Origin: a virus | Length of the DNA stretch: 38,695 bases | IMG/VR virus record: IMGVR_UViG_3300046028_004853 | Location: 1-38,695 of that record | Direction: 5' to 3' (one strand) | Part shown: piece after piece, positions 1 through 7,980 of the stretch | Layout of the letters: every line of letters starts with the position of its first letter | How positions within the stretch are numbered: the stretch's first letter is position 1 | Notes under the pieces: model-generated | The model's input: the letters and a program-made list of their open reading frames with translations, nothing else | What the model was told of the DNA's origin: nothing | The model's database searches: none | Program-made: the position numbers and the translations under genes

Positions 1-126
1 AACTTCTTTCCGTGCCCGCCGCCCCTCAACGCCACGACGGCGAATGACAGCACTATCCCGGTTGCGGATTACGTCCAGTATCAGGACCAAGCCGAGGAAC
101 TGGACGAACTGACTGCCCGCATTGGC
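1..126. repeat. Terminal direct repeat (circular closure)
   Basis: Bases 1-126 are identical to 38567-38692. The last three bases of the window (ttt) differ from the aag expected at 127-129. The repeat lies inside the portal coding sequence and keeps its frame, which is the signature of a circular assembly cut at an arbitrary point rather than of true packaged ends. The implied unit genome is about 38,566 bp. A genuine short terminal repeat inside portal would be unusual. Confidence 0.9.
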
Positions 127-1215
127 AAGCTGCAAGATGCACTGCGGATGGTGGGTGTGTATGCCGGTGAAGCCAACCGAGAGCTTCAGCTTGTGTTCGC
201 GCCGGGGAACGAGAACAAGCTAATCCCAATCGACACGTTCGACCTGTGGAAAGAGAAGGGCGGCGTTCGCGGCCTGATCGAGTGGGTGCCGGTCGATATG
301 GTCATTCAGGTGCTGCAAGGCTGTTATGAAGCCCGCTCGCAAGTCTTGAACGACATTTACCAGATTACGGGCCTGTCAGACATTATTCGGGGTGAGAGCA
401 ACCCGAACGAGACGGCAACGGCTCAACGGCTGAAAGGCCAGTGGGGGTCGCTCCGCGTCCGAGACCGTCAACGCGATCTGCAACGGTTTTGCCGTGACGC
501 TATCCGGCTTAAAGCGGAGATTATCGCAGAGCATTTCAGCATCGACACGCTGAAGGCCATGACGAACGTCAAGCTCCTGACGGCGGCGGAAAAGCAGCAG
601 ATTGAGCAAATCATGCCGCTGATTCAGCAAGCGCAACAGGCGGGGATGCCTATTCCGCCCGGCTTGGCTCCTGACCCAGCGATGCTGGAACTGATGGCCG
701 AGCCGACATGGGAGGAAGTGCAAGCCCTTCTCCGCAATGATGCGCTACGCTCGTTCCGCATTGACGTGGAGACGGATAGCACGGTCGAGCCGGATGAGAA
801 CGCGGCAAAGATGGCGTTCACTGAGTTTACGGGCGCTGTGGTTGGTTTGATGACGGCTGCGGCTGGCATTGTGCCAACTGCCCCATACACGGCTCCGCTC
901 TTTGCAGAAATCCTGAAGCAAGGCGCTCGCACGTTCAACGTCAGTCGGTCCATGGAGGACGTGATTGACAAGGTGTTTGAGCAGGCTGAGGCCGCTCCGC
1001 CTGTCCAGCCTGAAGGACCGCCTCCGCCTGATGAAAGCGCGTTACAGGTGGAACAACTGAAATCACAGACAGCGCAGATGCAGGCTCAAATGGAGCAGCA
1101 ACGGACGCAAATGGAAGGCCAGCTTGGCATGGCCGAACTTAACCTCAAAGGCCAAGAGCTTCAGGTGAAGGCTGCGGCCCTCTCCCGTGACCCAACCCCC
1201 CAAGGAATAGCATAA
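1..1215 (+). CDS. Portal protein, C-terminal part (gene split by window ends)
   Basis: The reading frame is open from base 1 and joins in frame to the fragment starting at 37697, through the 126-bp terminal repeat, giving a portal protein of about 694 aa. The dodecameric portal is the DNA-entry ring of the capsid vertex. It docks the terminase during packaging and the adaptor afterwards. This part holds the clip/wing-like region and the helix-rich section with RGESNPNETATAQRLKG, a pattern typical of P22-type portals. The last ~80 residues are rich in Q, M and E and are probably a helical barrel/coiled coil. The stop codon overlaps the next start (TAATG). Family assignment is by recognition of motif and gene order. 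The exact fold was not tested. Confidence 0.88.
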   Translation, partial: NFFPCPPPLNATTANDSTIPVADYVQYQDQAEELDELTARIGKLQDALRMVGVYAGEANRELQLVFAPGNENKLIPIDTFDLWKEKGGVRGLIEWVPVDMVIQVLQGCYEARSQVLNDIYQITGLSDIIRGESNPNETATAQRLKGQWGSLRVRDRQRDLQRFCRDAIRLKAEIIAEHFSIDTLKAMTNVKLLTAAEKQQIEQIMPLIQQAQQAGMPIPPGLAPDPAMLELMAEPTWEEVQALLRNDALRSFRIDVETDSTVEPDENAAKMAFTEFTGAVVGLMTAAAGIVPTAPYTAPLFAEILKQGARTFNVSRSMEDVIDKVFEQAEAAPPVQPEGPPPPDESALQVEQLKSQTAQMQAQMEQQRTQMEGQLGMAELNLKGQELQVKAAALSRDPTPQGIA

Positions 1216-3323
1216 TGGCCAACGAACCGTGGAATGAAGTAGCGTATCGGTTTTTTACTACCGGCGATGTAACGCCCTCTAACATCACGACCAAGTTTCG
1301 TGAGGCGTTCGAGGATTTGAGCGACGATCACTGGACGACTGTTGCTGCGACCGGCGACATTGTTCAGGTTGACGGCAATGCGGCGGCGGCGTCGTATCTG
1401 TCTATCTCCAAATCCCCTTGGGACGCAGGCACCGAGACCGAACTAGAAACGGTCGCGCGGTTTAATATGCCGGTGGAGATTGCGGTCGGGGCGCACCGTT
1501 CGCAAGCTACGCTCGGGCAAGAGTTCTCGCTGGAACTGGTGGACACGGACCCTGAACTGGCTCCGGTTGCTGACCTCGCTATTTCGTCGATCACTCAATC
1601 CGCGTCGGTGCTGACCGTTGACACTGTGGCCGACCACGGCCTTGTGCCGGGCAAGAGCATCGGCATCGTCAACTGCGCGAACCAACTGGCCAACTATCCG
1701 TCTCTGGTGGTCGCGTCTATTCCGTCACCGCGCCAGTTTACGGCCACGGCAGGACCGGGCGGGACCATTCCCTCGCAGACCATCACGAACCCGGTCGGTG
1801 CCAAGGGGTCGGTGTATTTTCGCGAGCGGTTTGGTCGCGCCAATGACGGCGTGTCGCAGATTTTCGAGAACGCGACGGCCACCAACGCTAGTTTCTACAT
1901 CCGTTCGGAAAGCGGCGACGCTTTGCCCTCGGGCACGGTGATTGGCAACCATTCTATTACGGTTGGCACCACGGCGTCAGTTCAGACGGTTAACGCGCCC
2001 TATACCTATGCGTTTTCTCCGACCACGGAATATCGCATCATTCCGCAAGCCGACCGCGTTCAAACGTCTGATGTGGCCGTGGATTCGCTGGCGCAGTCGA
2101 ACAACCGCGTTCTCCGCACTCAGGTCTGCCCTAACCCGTCGAAAGAATACAAGTTCCGAATCCGGGCCACGAATGCCAAGGCGCTAACGGTTCTGACTGC
2201 CAAGGTGGTTAGCGTCAGCAAGCCCGGCACCACGGTTGGCACGTTCACGACGGCAACAGCCCACGGCCTGACGACGGGCGATCTGATTGTCTATTACGGC
2301 AACAGCAACGTGGCGGCTTCGGCCTTCCCAAACCTGACGACGGCCACGGCGGTTACGGTCCTGACCCCGACCACGTTCACGGTGGCTGCCATCGGCACAG
2401 CTGCGACGGTCACCGGCTATGGCGGGGTGATTGCCAAGGTCCAAGGCGGAAACCTGCTGTCGGCCCTTGGTGTCTTTAACAACTCGGGCGTCAACGCCAC
2501 GCTCTCGACCCTGACGGACGGAACGCGCCAACTGGTGTTGACCGGCGCGGCAACATGGTCTGCCACGATTGGCGACTATGTGAACGTGGAAGGCGTCACC
2601 AACGCCACGAACGGCGCGACCCTCGGCGTTGACGGCGCATGGAAGGTGGCTAACTCGGTCACGACCGCCCTGACGCTTGTGCCTTGCACGGCGGCGTTCG
2701 CGGCAACCCTGCCCGCCGATTTTGTCCTGACCAACTCGGCTGGCGCTGTCGTCAAGCGCACTTGTCTGCGCTTGTCCTACGTTCGCATCTTCGACTTTGA
2801 ACGCCAGCGAGTCGAGATGCTAAACCGTCCAACCGGCGATATTTCCGGCGCGGCTCCGGTCAACGTTCAGAACATCCCCGCCGTCACTGTAAACTCGGGC
2901 ACGGTTACGACGGTTACGACTGTCGGCACGGTCACCGCTGTCACTACAGCGGGCACCCCCGCTGCCCCCGCCACGCCGCTGATCATCAACTCGGCGGCGT
3001 CCACCAACGGGCAACTGGTCCTGACCGGCACGAGCGGGTTGCAGTGCCTTTATGCTACGAACATCGGCGCGACGATTGCCTTCGTGAAGCTCTACAACAA
3101 GGCGACGGCTCCAACTGTCGGCACTGACGTTCCGGCCATGATTATCCCGGTCCCGGCTGCGGTTGCTGGCGTTCCCGGCGTCAGCCCGATGATCAATCCC
3201 GGCTTCAACGGCTACCGCTTCGCGCTGGGCCTCGGTCTGGCGATCACCGGCCTTGTGGCGGACACCGACACCACTGCGGTCGCGGCCGGTCAAGTCAAGG
3301 TCATTCTTTCGAGGACCGCATAA
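1215..3323 (+). CDS. Large beta-rich virion protein, probably head decoration/fibre
   Basis: 702 aa, rich in T, V, A, G and N, with few charged residues and no catalytic motif that I recognise. Several stretches of alternating small polar and hydrophobic residues predict a chain of beta or Ig-like modules. Around residues 555-575 there is a striking valine-threonine run (TVTTVTTVGTVTAVTTAG), a likely flexible or beta-spiral linker. It precedes a C-terminal ~120-residue domain ending AVAAGQVKVILSRTA, a pattern I associate with phage surface proteins. The gene starts on the portal stop codon and precedes the scaffold, so it belongs to the head module. A head fibre or decoration protein is the best inference. 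A tail component is less likely from position. Confidence 0.6.
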   Translation: MANEPWNEVAYRFFTTGDVTPSNITTKFREAFEDLSDDHWTTVAATGDIVQVDGNAAAASYLSISKSPWDAGTETELETVARFNMPVEIAVGAHRSQATLGQEFSLELVDTDPELAPVADLAISSITQSASVLTVDTVADHGLVPGKSIGIVNCANQLANYPSLVVASIPSPRQFTATAGPGGTIPSQTITNPVGAKGSVYFRERFGRANDGVSQIFENATATNASFYIRSESGDALPSGTVIGNHSITVGTTASVQTVNAPYTYAFSPTTEYRIIPQADRVQTSDVAVDSLAQSNNRVLRTQVCPNPSKEYKFRIRATNAKALTVLTAKVVSVSKPGTTVGTFTTATAHGLTTGDLIVYYGNSNVAASAFPNLTTATAVTVLTPTTFTVAAIGTAATVTGYGGVIAKVQGGNLLSALGVFNNSGVNATLSTLTDGTRQLVLTGAATWSATIGDYVNVEGVTNATNGATLGVDGAWKVANSVTTALTLVPCTAAFAATLPADFVLTNSAGAVVKRTCLRLSYVRIFDFERQRVEMLNRPTGDISGAAPVNVQNIPAVTVNSGTVTTVTTVGTVTAVTTAGTPAAPATPLIINSAASTNGQLVLTGTSGLQCLYATNIGATIAFVKLYNKATAPTVGTDVPAMIIPVPAAVAGVPGVSPMINPGFNGYRFALGLGLAITGLVADTDTTAVAAGQVKVILSRTA

Positions 3324-3324
3324 G

Positions 3325-3513
3325 ATGGCAAGCTACAGCATTATCAGTCAGAACGGCGCTTACACCACGATTGCGGTCGAGTTCGCGGAGCGGGTTTTTG
3401 AGCAAACCGTTCTGTTGAAGAAACCGGCTGATCTGCAAGCCTATGCAGACGCCTATGAGGCTGACTTTGCGGCGCTACCTGCGGAACCGGCATTTGTAGA
3501 GGCGCAAGAGTAA
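3325..3513 (+). CDS. Small hypothetical head-module protein
   Basis: 62 aa, starting two bases after the upstream stop. The sequence is mildly acidic, with a predicted short beta N-terminus (SYSIISQNGAYTTIAVEF) followed by an alanine-rich helix. I do not recognise a family. Its place between the large surface protein and the zinc-ribbon and scaffold genes suggests a minor virion or assembly role, which is inference only. The ATG at 3325 is preferred to in-frame codons further upstream, which would overlap the previous gene deeply. Confidence 0.65.
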   Translation: MASYSIISQNGAYTTIAVEFAERVFEQTVLLKKPADLQAYADAYEADFAALPAEPAFVEAQE

Positions 3514-3553
3514 GCGTGTCTGACGATTATAACGATTCTGGAGGCGTCGTTTC

Positions 3554-3883
3554 GTGAGTAGAGCAACCTATCGCAAGTGCCATGCGTGTGGAGACATTCA
3601 CGACGTGGCCGCATGGCCCGGACCGTGCCTTGAGCAGTTTCGCAAGGCACGGTCCAGCCTTCCCATGCCAGCAATCCGGTCAGACGGCATGGACCCGATC
3701 ATGAACCATGCCAACGGGCTGATTTACGACAGCCGGTCGGCTTATGAGCGCGGCGTGAAAGAGGCAGGATGCGAGATTGTCGGAAACGAAAAAGTAACCC
3801 CAAGGCCACGGGCGGTGCTGTCGGACCGTGAGCTAAAGCAAGACATCAAGACGGCTATTGATCAGGTGGAGGCCAGACTATGA
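3554..3883 (+). CDS. Zinc-ribbon-like protein upstream of scaffold
   Basis: 109 aa from a GTG start with a good GGAGG nine bases upstream. The N-terminus has CHACGDIHDVAAWPGPC, a one-sided zinc-knuckle-like arrangement with three cysteines and a histidine. The middle segment (SDGMDPIMNHANGLIYDSRSAYERGVKEAGCEIVG) follows the pattern of short proteins encoded just before the scaffold in podoviruses with this gene order. The C-terminal half is a charged helix. The function is unknown. The gene overlaps the scaffold start by four bases (ATGA), implying translational coupling and a role in head assembly. Confidence 0.72.
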   Translation: MSRATYRKCHACGDIHDVAAWPGPCLEQFRKARSSLPMPAIRSDGMDPIMNHANGLIYDSRSAYERGVKEAGCEIVGNEKVTPRPRAVLSDRELKQDIKTAIDQVEARL

Positions 3884-4908
3884 GCGACATGGAAGACGAT
3901 ATTCGGGCGGCGATGGCCAGCCTTGAGGCAGAACCGGACGCCGCGCCGGTCGATGAACCGGTTGTAGCGACAGAAACCGACGCCACTGAGGATGAAACAC
4001 CTCAAGACGACGGCGAAAAGGCATCAGACGGGCGCGAAAGAGGTCCAGACGGCAAGTTTATTGCCAAAGCACAAGAAACCGTGCAAGATACTCCTGACCA
4101 GCCCTCGGAGGCAGTCGCGGACCCTGCTGCAAAGCTCGCCATCCGCGCCCCGGCTTCATGGTCGCCTGCGGCTAAGGCCACGTTTGATAAACTGCCCCCG
4201 GAAGTGCAACAGGCTGTTGCAAAGCGAGAGCAGGAAATCGATCACGGACTGCGCCGCAAGTCTGAGGAAGTGAAGCGGTATGAGCCGCTGGAACAACTTA
4301 TCGCCCCTCGCCGCGCTCTCTGGGCGGCTCAAGGGATGGATGAGGCTTCGGCAATCAAGACGCTGCTTGCGGCGCAGGATTTGTTGGAGCGAGACCCGAA
4401 ACAGGGTCTAGAGTTTCTGGCCCGTTCGTATGGCGTCAACATTGCCAGTCTATCGGCCCAGCCGCAGGGACAGCCTTATCAGGCCCAGCCCGCACCGGAC
4501 AGCCACCCAGAGATTGCAGCCCTTAAGCAGCAACTCCAAGTCTTGCAAAGCCAAGTCCAAACGGCGCAAACCGCGCCTATCGTCAGCCAGATTGAAGCTT
4601 TCCAGAACGACCCAGCTAACCTGTATTTCGAGAACGTCCGCGACGATATGGCGGTGCTCTTGCACAACGGGAAGGCATCGGACCTGAAGGAAGCATACGA
4701 CATGGCTTGCTGGATGAGGCCGGACATTCGCCCGTTCCTGCAAACAGTGCAGGCCCCGGCGGTTCCAGTGCAAGAGAAGGTAGCGCAAGCCAAGCGGGCG
4801 GCGGTTAGTGTCACAGGGTCTCCCGGTCAAAGCCGGATTCCCAAGTCCAATGGAACCATTGAGGACGACATTCGTGCGGCTTTTGAGGAAGTCGCCGGGT
4901 CGGCTTAG
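3880..4908 (+). CDS. Capsid scaffold protein
   Basis: 342 aa. It has a highly acidic, disordered N-terminal ~90 residues, then a conserved core (APASWSPAAKATFDKLPPEV followed by a charged helix), a Q-rich coiled coil around residues 205-235 and a basic patch near the end (VQEKVAQAKRAAVSVTG). Scaffold proteins nucleate the procapsid and leave before DNA enters. The composition, length and position directly before the capsid gene fit this well. The peptide EDDIRAA occurs twice, at residues 5-11 and again at about 328-334. It ends with TAG, showing that amber is an ordinary stop in this phage. Confidence 0.85.
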   Translation: MSDMEDDIRAAMASLEAEPDAAPVDEPVVATETDATEDETPQDDGEKASDGRERGPDGKFIAKAQETVQDTPDQPSEAVADPAAKLAIRAPASWSPAAKATFDKLPPEVQQAVAKREQEIDHGLRRKSEEVKRYEPLEQLIAPRRALWAAQGMDEASAIKTLLAAQDLLERDPKQGLEFLARSYGVNIASLSAQPQGQPYQAQPAPDSHPEIAALKQQLQVLQSQVQTAQTAPIVSQIEAFQNDPANLYFENVRDDMAVLLHNGKASDLKEAYDMACWMRPDIRPFLQTVQAPAVPVQEKVAQAKRAAVSVTGSPGQSRIPKSNGTIEDDIRAAFEEVAGSA

Positions 4909-4918
4909 GAGATAAGAA

Positions 4919-5890
4919 ATGACTTCCCCGAATCTTTCGGAAATTGTCACCACTACCCTGCGTAATCGCACGGGTAAGCTGGCCGACAACGTTACCAATA
5001 ACAACGCGATTCTGTCGCGTATGCAGCGCCGTGGCACCATCAAGCCGGTGTCCGGTGGTCGCACCATCGTTCAAGAGCTGGAATACGCTGAAAACGTCAC
5101 TTACCAGCGTTATTCGGGCTATGAAGTCCTGAACATTTCGCCCAGCGACGTGTTTACGGCTGCCGAGTTTGACTGGAAGCAAATCGCCGTCAACGTGACG
5201 ATGAGCGGTCTTGAGCAACTGCAAAACTCGGGTGTTGACGCCATTATCGATCTGCTCTCCTCGCGCATTAAAAACGCCGAGAAGACCATGCAGAACGGCG
5301 TGGCCGAAGACCTGTATTCCAACGGCACCGCGTCGGGTGGGAAGCAGATTGGTGGCCTTCAGCTCCTCGTTGCTGATGACCCCACCACCGGCACTGTCGG
5401 CGGCATCAATCGCGGAACGTGGAATTTCTGGCGTAACCAGAAGTTCCAAGCCACGGCAGACGGTGGTTCGGCGGCTTCGGCGGCTAACATCACGCGCTTC
5501 ATGAACAAGCTTTATCGTCAATGCTCGCGCGGCACGGACAAGCCTGACCTGATTCTGTGCGATGACAACTACTTCGGCTTCTACGAGTCGTCGCTGCAAG
5601 ACATCCAGCGCGTCACGAACCCGAACGAAGCGGACGCCGGTTATGTCTCCCTGAAGTATAAGGGAACTGACGTTGTGTTCGACGGTGGTTACGGCGGGGC
5701 CTGCCCGGCTAATCACCTCTATATGCTGAACACCGGCTACATCCATTGGCGTCCTCACAAGGACCGCAACATGGTTCCGCTGGAAGAAGTCCGTTCGATC
5801 AACCAAGACGCAATGGTGAAGCCGATTGTGTGGGCTGGTAACATGACCCTCTCGAACGCCTTCCTTCAGGGCGTCCTGTTCCAAACCTGA
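4919..5890 (+). CDS. Major capsid protein
   Basis: 323 aa, preceded by GGAGATAAGA. The N-terminus (SEIVTTTLRNRTGKLADNVT) and the following GGRTIVQELEYAENVTYQRY are typical of an HK97-fold coat family found in many proteobacterial phages. There is also the conserved segment DLYSNGTASGGKQIGGLQLL and a C-terminal motif near NQDAMVKPIVWAGNMTLSNA. It forms the icosahedral shell and is expected to be the most abundant gene product. Codon use is biased to C-ending codons (AAC, TTC, ACC), as expected for a highly expressed late gene. The scaffold lies just upstream and a small capsid-associated gene just downstream. Confidence 0.92.
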   Translation: MTSPNLSEIVTTTLRNRTGKLADNVTNNNAILSRMQRRGTIKPVSGGRTIVQELEYAENVTYQRYSGYEVLNISPSDVFTAAEFDWKQIAVNVTMSGLEQLQNSGVDAIIDLLSSRIKNAEKTMQNGVAEDLYSNGTASGGKQIGGLQLLVADDPTTGTVGGINRGTWNFWRNQKFQATADGGSAASAANITRFMNKLYRQCSRGTDKPDLILCDDNYFGFYESSLQDIQRVTNPNEADAGYVSLKYKGTDVVFDGGYGGACPANHLYMLNTGYIHWRPHKDRNMVPLEEVRSINQDAMVKPIVWAGNMTLSNAFLQGVLFQT

Positions 5891-5914
5891 TCTTCCTAGA
5901 AAGGAGACATCAAC

Positions 5915-6202
5915 ATGGCTGCTACTGCTGCTACGGTCTTTGCGACCATTCCGCTTGCGGGGATTGATCTGGACGACAAGTCCTCGACCCCCGCGTTTGC
6001 CGTCAACCTTCGTGTTTACGGCAACGATGGCCGCAATCACATTTATGCGCGGGCTTCGGAGGCTCTGTCTTCGACTGAAACCATCAAGATTGGCGTCAAC
6101 GGCTCTGCGTCGTCGGATGCTGGTTCGGCTGGTTGGACCGCCAATACGACTGGTGGCGTTGCTGCTGGTCAGTATTTCTGGGCCAAGCGCACCGCTCTCT
6201 AA
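5915..6202 (+). CDS. Small capsid-associated (possible decoration) protein
   Basis: 95 aa with a clear ribosome site (AAAGGAG) nine bases upstream. It is rich in A, G, S and T, with a probable all-beta core (FAVNLRVYGNDGRNHIYARA, ending QYFWAKRTAL). No catalytic residues are evident. Position right after the major capsid gene and before a terminator, together with the size, fits a head decoration or stabilising protein, but I do not recognise a named family. It closes the head operon. Confidence 0.6.
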   Translation: MAATAATVFATIPLAGIDLDDKSSTPAFAVNLRVYGNDGRNHIYARASEALSSTETIKIGVNGSASSDAGSAGWTANTTGGVAAGQYFWAKRTAL

Positions 6203-6215
6203 ACCTTCCGCCTGC

Positions 6216-6237
6216 CCTAGCCTCCACTGGGGTTAGG
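6216..6237 (+). other. Hairpin carrying the TGGGGTTAGG motif
   Basis: CCTAGCCTC pairs with GGGGTTAGG across a four-base loop (nine base pairs, two of them G-T), 14 bases after the capsid-associated gene. It stands just before a stronger terminator hairpin. TGGGGTTAGG recurs at 26028-26037 and, on the other strand, at 35701-35710. This may be a decayed terminator or an RNA 3' end signal. Confidence 0.5.
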
Positions 6238-6246
6238 TGTTAGCTT

Positions 6247-6279
6247 AATGGCCTCGGGGTTCGTCCTCGAGGCCATTTT
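6247..6279 (+). terminator. Rho-independent terminator after the head genes
   Basis: AATGGCCTCGGGG pairs with CCTCGAGGCCATT (13 bp, one G-T pair) around the five-base loop TTCGT. The stem's last two T's run into two more (TTTT in total). It lies between the capsid operon (stop 6202) and the modification genes (start 6294), and may lower expression of the downstream genes relative to capsid. The T-tract is short, so partial read-through is likely. Confidence 0.75.
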
Positions 6280-6293
6280 GCTATGGAGGTAGC

Positions 6294-7724
6294 ATGATAA
6301 ACGTCGTCAGCGTCCGGGTCGGGGACAAATACCCGATAGAATACGTCATCAAGCTGCATGACGGTATTGCCCGGCATCTGGACGAAGAACAGCGCCATTG
6401 GTGTGTGACTGACAAGCCGAACGAACTGCCAGAGGGCATCACGGCTATTCCGCACAATCCTGATCTGCCCGGTTGGTGGCAAAAGGTTTATTTATTCTCG
6501 CGCCGTATGCCGTGGGAGTGGTGCGACGAAGTTCTGTATATGGACCTTGACGTATGCGTAACCGGCAGACTTGAGGAACTGCCGCACGGCATTATCCGGG
6601 ATTGGCACTGGCCAACCTATAACAGCAGCGTGATGCGGTGGTTGCATGGCGAGCATCGCGACATTTGGGACCGCTTTACGCCTGATGTAATCGACCGACC
6701 TACAGAAAGCCTAAAGGGTCTTCTCCCAGCCGGTCAGATTAACGGCGGCGACCAAGAATGGATTAGCCAAGTCAGCGCATGGGAGACGTTCCCGCCTGAT
6801 ATGTTCGTCTCATACCGGAATGCGGTGTCGTGGCCACCTGAGACGGCCAAGGCGGTGATATTCCACGGCGACCCGAAGCCGCATGAAGTGACGGAAGGGT
6901 GGGTGCCGGGCGTTTGGCGTGTTGGCGGTTATACGGCCATGCCAGAACTAAAGGGCATGAACGTCACGCATGACTTTGCCTACGCCAATGTGCGGGCCAA
7001 CGTGCAGCGGGATTTGCCGTGGTTCTCGGGTTTTGGGGAGCAAGACAAGGCTTGCGTCATTGTCGGCGGCGGTCCCTCGCTTTCGGACGGTGTGCAGGCC
7101 ATCAAAGACCATCGCAGACGAGGCGCTAAGATTATCAGCGTCAACAATGCGCTTCGGTATCTGACGGAACGGGCGGTTACCCCAGACGTTCATGTCATGC
7201 TGGATGCGCGGGAAGAAAATCTACACATGGTCGAGGATGCGCCAATGTCCGTGCGCTATTTTCTCGCCTCTCAGGTTCATCCGTGCGTGTTTGATGCGCT
7301 TTCGGGGCATGATGTTGTTCTGTGGCATAACGCGATGGGGTCTGGCGAAGAACTGCTCGACATCGTTAAGCCGTGGTTTGACGAAGGACCTAACCAGAAA
7401 CCGTGCGTTCTAGTGCCGGGAGGCGGGACCGTGGGGCTTCGTGCAATCAATCTGGCGTGGCTTTCGGGGTATAAGAAAATCCACCTTTACGGTTTCGACA
7501 GTTCGTATGCCGAGGGCGCTCACCACGCCTATTCGCAAAGCCTGAATGACGGCGAGCCGACAATGGAGGTTGTGCTAGGTGACAAGACATACACTTGCGC
7601 CCGCTGGATGATTAGGCAGGCGATGGAGTTTCAGCAGCAGTTTTTGTATTTGCGTGACCGTGGCGTTAAGATCATCACGCATGGGAAGGGCCTCATTCCC
7701 GACATGGGAAGGTTGCTTGCATGA
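6294..7724 (+). CDS. Glycosyltransferase fused to a DUF115/MptE-like domain
   Basis: 476 aa. Residues 1-210 resemble a GT-A fold glycosyltransferase: the DxD-type metal/sugar-nucleotide motif is YMDLDVCVTG (DLD at 84-86), followed by GGDQEW near 151-156 and VIFHGDPKPHE near 188-198. Residues ~250-476 resemble the DUF115/MptE-like family, also found in flagellin Maf glycosyltransferases. This part has the Rossmann-like CVIVGGGPSLSDG (254-266), then ISVNNALRYL, and later VPGGGTVGLRAINLAWLSGY and LYGFDSSY. The gene starts after a terminator with GGAGG upstream and overlaps the next gene. The acceptor is unknown. Capsid or tail protein, lipopolysaccharide or flagellin are possible. The two-domain call is firm, the substrate open. 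Confidence 0.8.
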   Translation: MINVVSVRVGDKYPIEYVIKLHDGIARHLDEEQRHWCVTDKPNELPEGITAIPHNPDLPGWWQKVYLFSRRMPWEWCDEVLYMDLDVCVTGRLEELPHGIIRDWHWPTYNSSVMRWLHGEHRDIWDRFTPDVIDRPTESLKGLLPAGQINGGDQEWISQVSAWETFPPDMFVSYRNAVSWPPETAKAVIFHGDPKPHEVTEGWVPGVWRVGGYTAMPELKGMNVTHDFAYANVRANVQRDLPWFSGFGEQDKACVIVGGGPSLSDGVQAIKDHRRRGAKIISVNNALRYLTERAVTPDVHVMLDAREENLHMVEDAPMSVRYFLASQVHPCVFDALSGHDVVLWHNAMGSGEELLDIVKPWFDEGPNQKPCVLVPGGGTVGLRAINLAWLSGYKKIHLYGFDSSYAEGAHHAYSQSLNDGEPTMEVVLGDKTYTCARWMIRQAMEFQQQFLYLRDRGVKIITHGKGLIPDMGRLLA

Positions 7725-7801
7725 CCCTAGTTATTGGCCTTTTCGCCGTTTGGCTGTTTTGGTTGCTAGTCGTTGGCATCTTTGTGAACACGCGCCGATG
7801 A
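7721..7801 (+). CDS. Single-helix membrane micropeptide
   Basis: 26 aa (MTLVIGLFAVWLFWLLVVGI followed by FVNTRR). It is almost entirely one hydrophobic membrane helix with a basic C-terminal tail, which would face the cytoplasm. It overlaps the glycosyltransferase stop (ATGA) and its own stop overlaps the next start (ATGA), so it sits in a translationally coupled chain. The tight coupling on both sides is the main evidence that it is translated. It could tether or regulate the modification enzymes. The function is unknown. Confidence 0.6.
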   Translation: MTLVIGLFAVWLFWLLVVGIFVNTRR

Positions 7802-7980
7802 GCAAGCAATACGATGACCGGAACGAAAACGAGCGGCGCAAAGCGTGGGCAACGCTCAAATGGTATCCAGAGCGGTTGACCGACGCTGACCGAGCGCTGT
7901 TGCTGCTAGACGAGCCTGACTTTTATCATCCGGTGGATGCTAATCGGCACCTTAAAAACGACAGAGGCTTTGCGAAGTGA
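7798..7980 (+). CDS. Small hypothetical protein of the modification island
   Basis: 60 aa, starting at the ATG that overlaps the micropeptide stop. It is strongly charged (MSKQYDDRNENERRKAWATL then KWYPERLTDADRALLLLDEP) and predicted helical. No family was recognised. It ends with the overlapping GTGA that starts the methyltransferase gene. The frame stays open upstream, but the overlapping ATG at 7798 is the natural start. Confidence 0.65.
   Translation: MSKQYDDRNENERRKAWATLKWYPERLTDADRALLLLDEPDFYHPVDANRHLKNDRGFAK

Noticed and set aside
3516-3557. 13-codon frame ending on the GTG of the zinc-ribbon gene
   Set aside because: Too short to support; no own ribosome site. Its stop/start overlap can be chance.
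4811-6040. Long antisense open frame (409 codons) opposite the capsid gene
   Set aside because: It lies wholly opposite the well-supported capsid and neighbouring genes. It is caused by the biased codon use of a highly expressed GC-rich gene and has no domain-like sequence.
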